A DNA stretch of 64,000 bases from Clostridium sp. JN-1. Lineage in GTDB: Bacteria > Bacillota > Clostridia > Clostridiales > Clostridiaceae. The position numbers and the translations under genes were made by a program. Location of the stretch: assembly GCF_003718715.1 (NCBI RefSeq), contig NZ_CP033465.1, positions 2,108,001 through 2,172,000 of the forward strand, given 5' to 3'. The notes beneath the pieces are model-generated. The model worked only from the letters and a program-made list of their open reading frames with translations. It was not told the origin of the DNA and searched no databases. This document shows, piece after piece, positions 63,980-64,000 of this stretch (position 1 is its first letter; each line of letters begins with the position of its first letter).

Positions 63980-64000
63980 TAGATGAGATAAAAGAACATA
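63976..64000 (+). CDS. ABC transporter permease, start only
   Basis: The ATG at 63976 overlaps the ATPase stop and reads MIDEIKEH before the window ends. Permease identity is inferred from operon position. Confidence 0.55.

Overview
This is AT-rich chromosomal DNA from a spore-forming Clostridium-like Firmicute. Spore genes (YtxC-like, an alpha/beta small acid-soluble protein, a PdaB-like deacetylase, SpoVAC/AD/AE) mark it as a spore former. A Mn2+-type riboswitch, a T-box leader, a clostridial tRNA cluster and a 2-hydroxyacyl-CoA dehydratase activase agree. The species cannot be fixed from sequence alone.

Layout. 0-23.5 kb is mostly housekeeping: a YtxC-like 3' part, a cation exchanger behind a yybP-ykoY leader, a Val-Asp-Phe-Gly-Cys tRNA operon, hslO, an Opp-type binding protein, and the diaminopimelate/lysine genes asd-dapA-dapB / patA-like / dapH (acetylase route inferred). 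These are followed by an SSB-like protein, a PdaB-like deacetylase, folC, topB and an hxlR/nitroreductase pair. Between the TSCPD gene and folC lies 1.2 kb of non-coding DNA built from nested inverted repeats.

23.6-40.9 kb is an accessory zone of single-gene stress, resistance and regulatory modules, nearly all on the minus strand. Truncated genes lie among them: YwqG, VOC, DUF3795 and IS200-type transposase remnants. A DUF3795 gene appears split by a 2.2 kb segment carrying an AraC regulator and an alpha/beta hydrolase. A more GC-rich feoA-feoB pair with a palindromic operator lies inside the zone. A CRISPR array (24 repeats, no cas genes in the window) closes it at 41.1-42.7 kb.

44.7-49.2 kb carries a second-type spoVA locus (spoVAE, DUF1657, DUF421, spoVAC, spoVAD, DUF1657, with a convergent DUF4363-DUF421 pair), resembling the mobile spoVA2 operons of spore-forming Bacilli. 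49.8-64 kb returns to core genes: valS with a T-box, an Ig/TIM-barrel secreted protein, adenosine deaminase, a YvlD-type membrane protein, a NitT/TauT-type ABC transporter (binding protein and ATPase separated by a 1435-residue activase), and the start of its permease.

A family of intergenic elements recurs at 10.4, 13.0, 49.4, 55.0 and 57.2 kb. Their ends are tandem AGGACA-type heptamers in inverted orientation, and the four long copies carry a small TGC..GCA hairpin at one edge. With the 17.5-18.7 kb inverted-repeat region they are the least explained sequence here. All product names come from reading the translated sequence; no database search was run.
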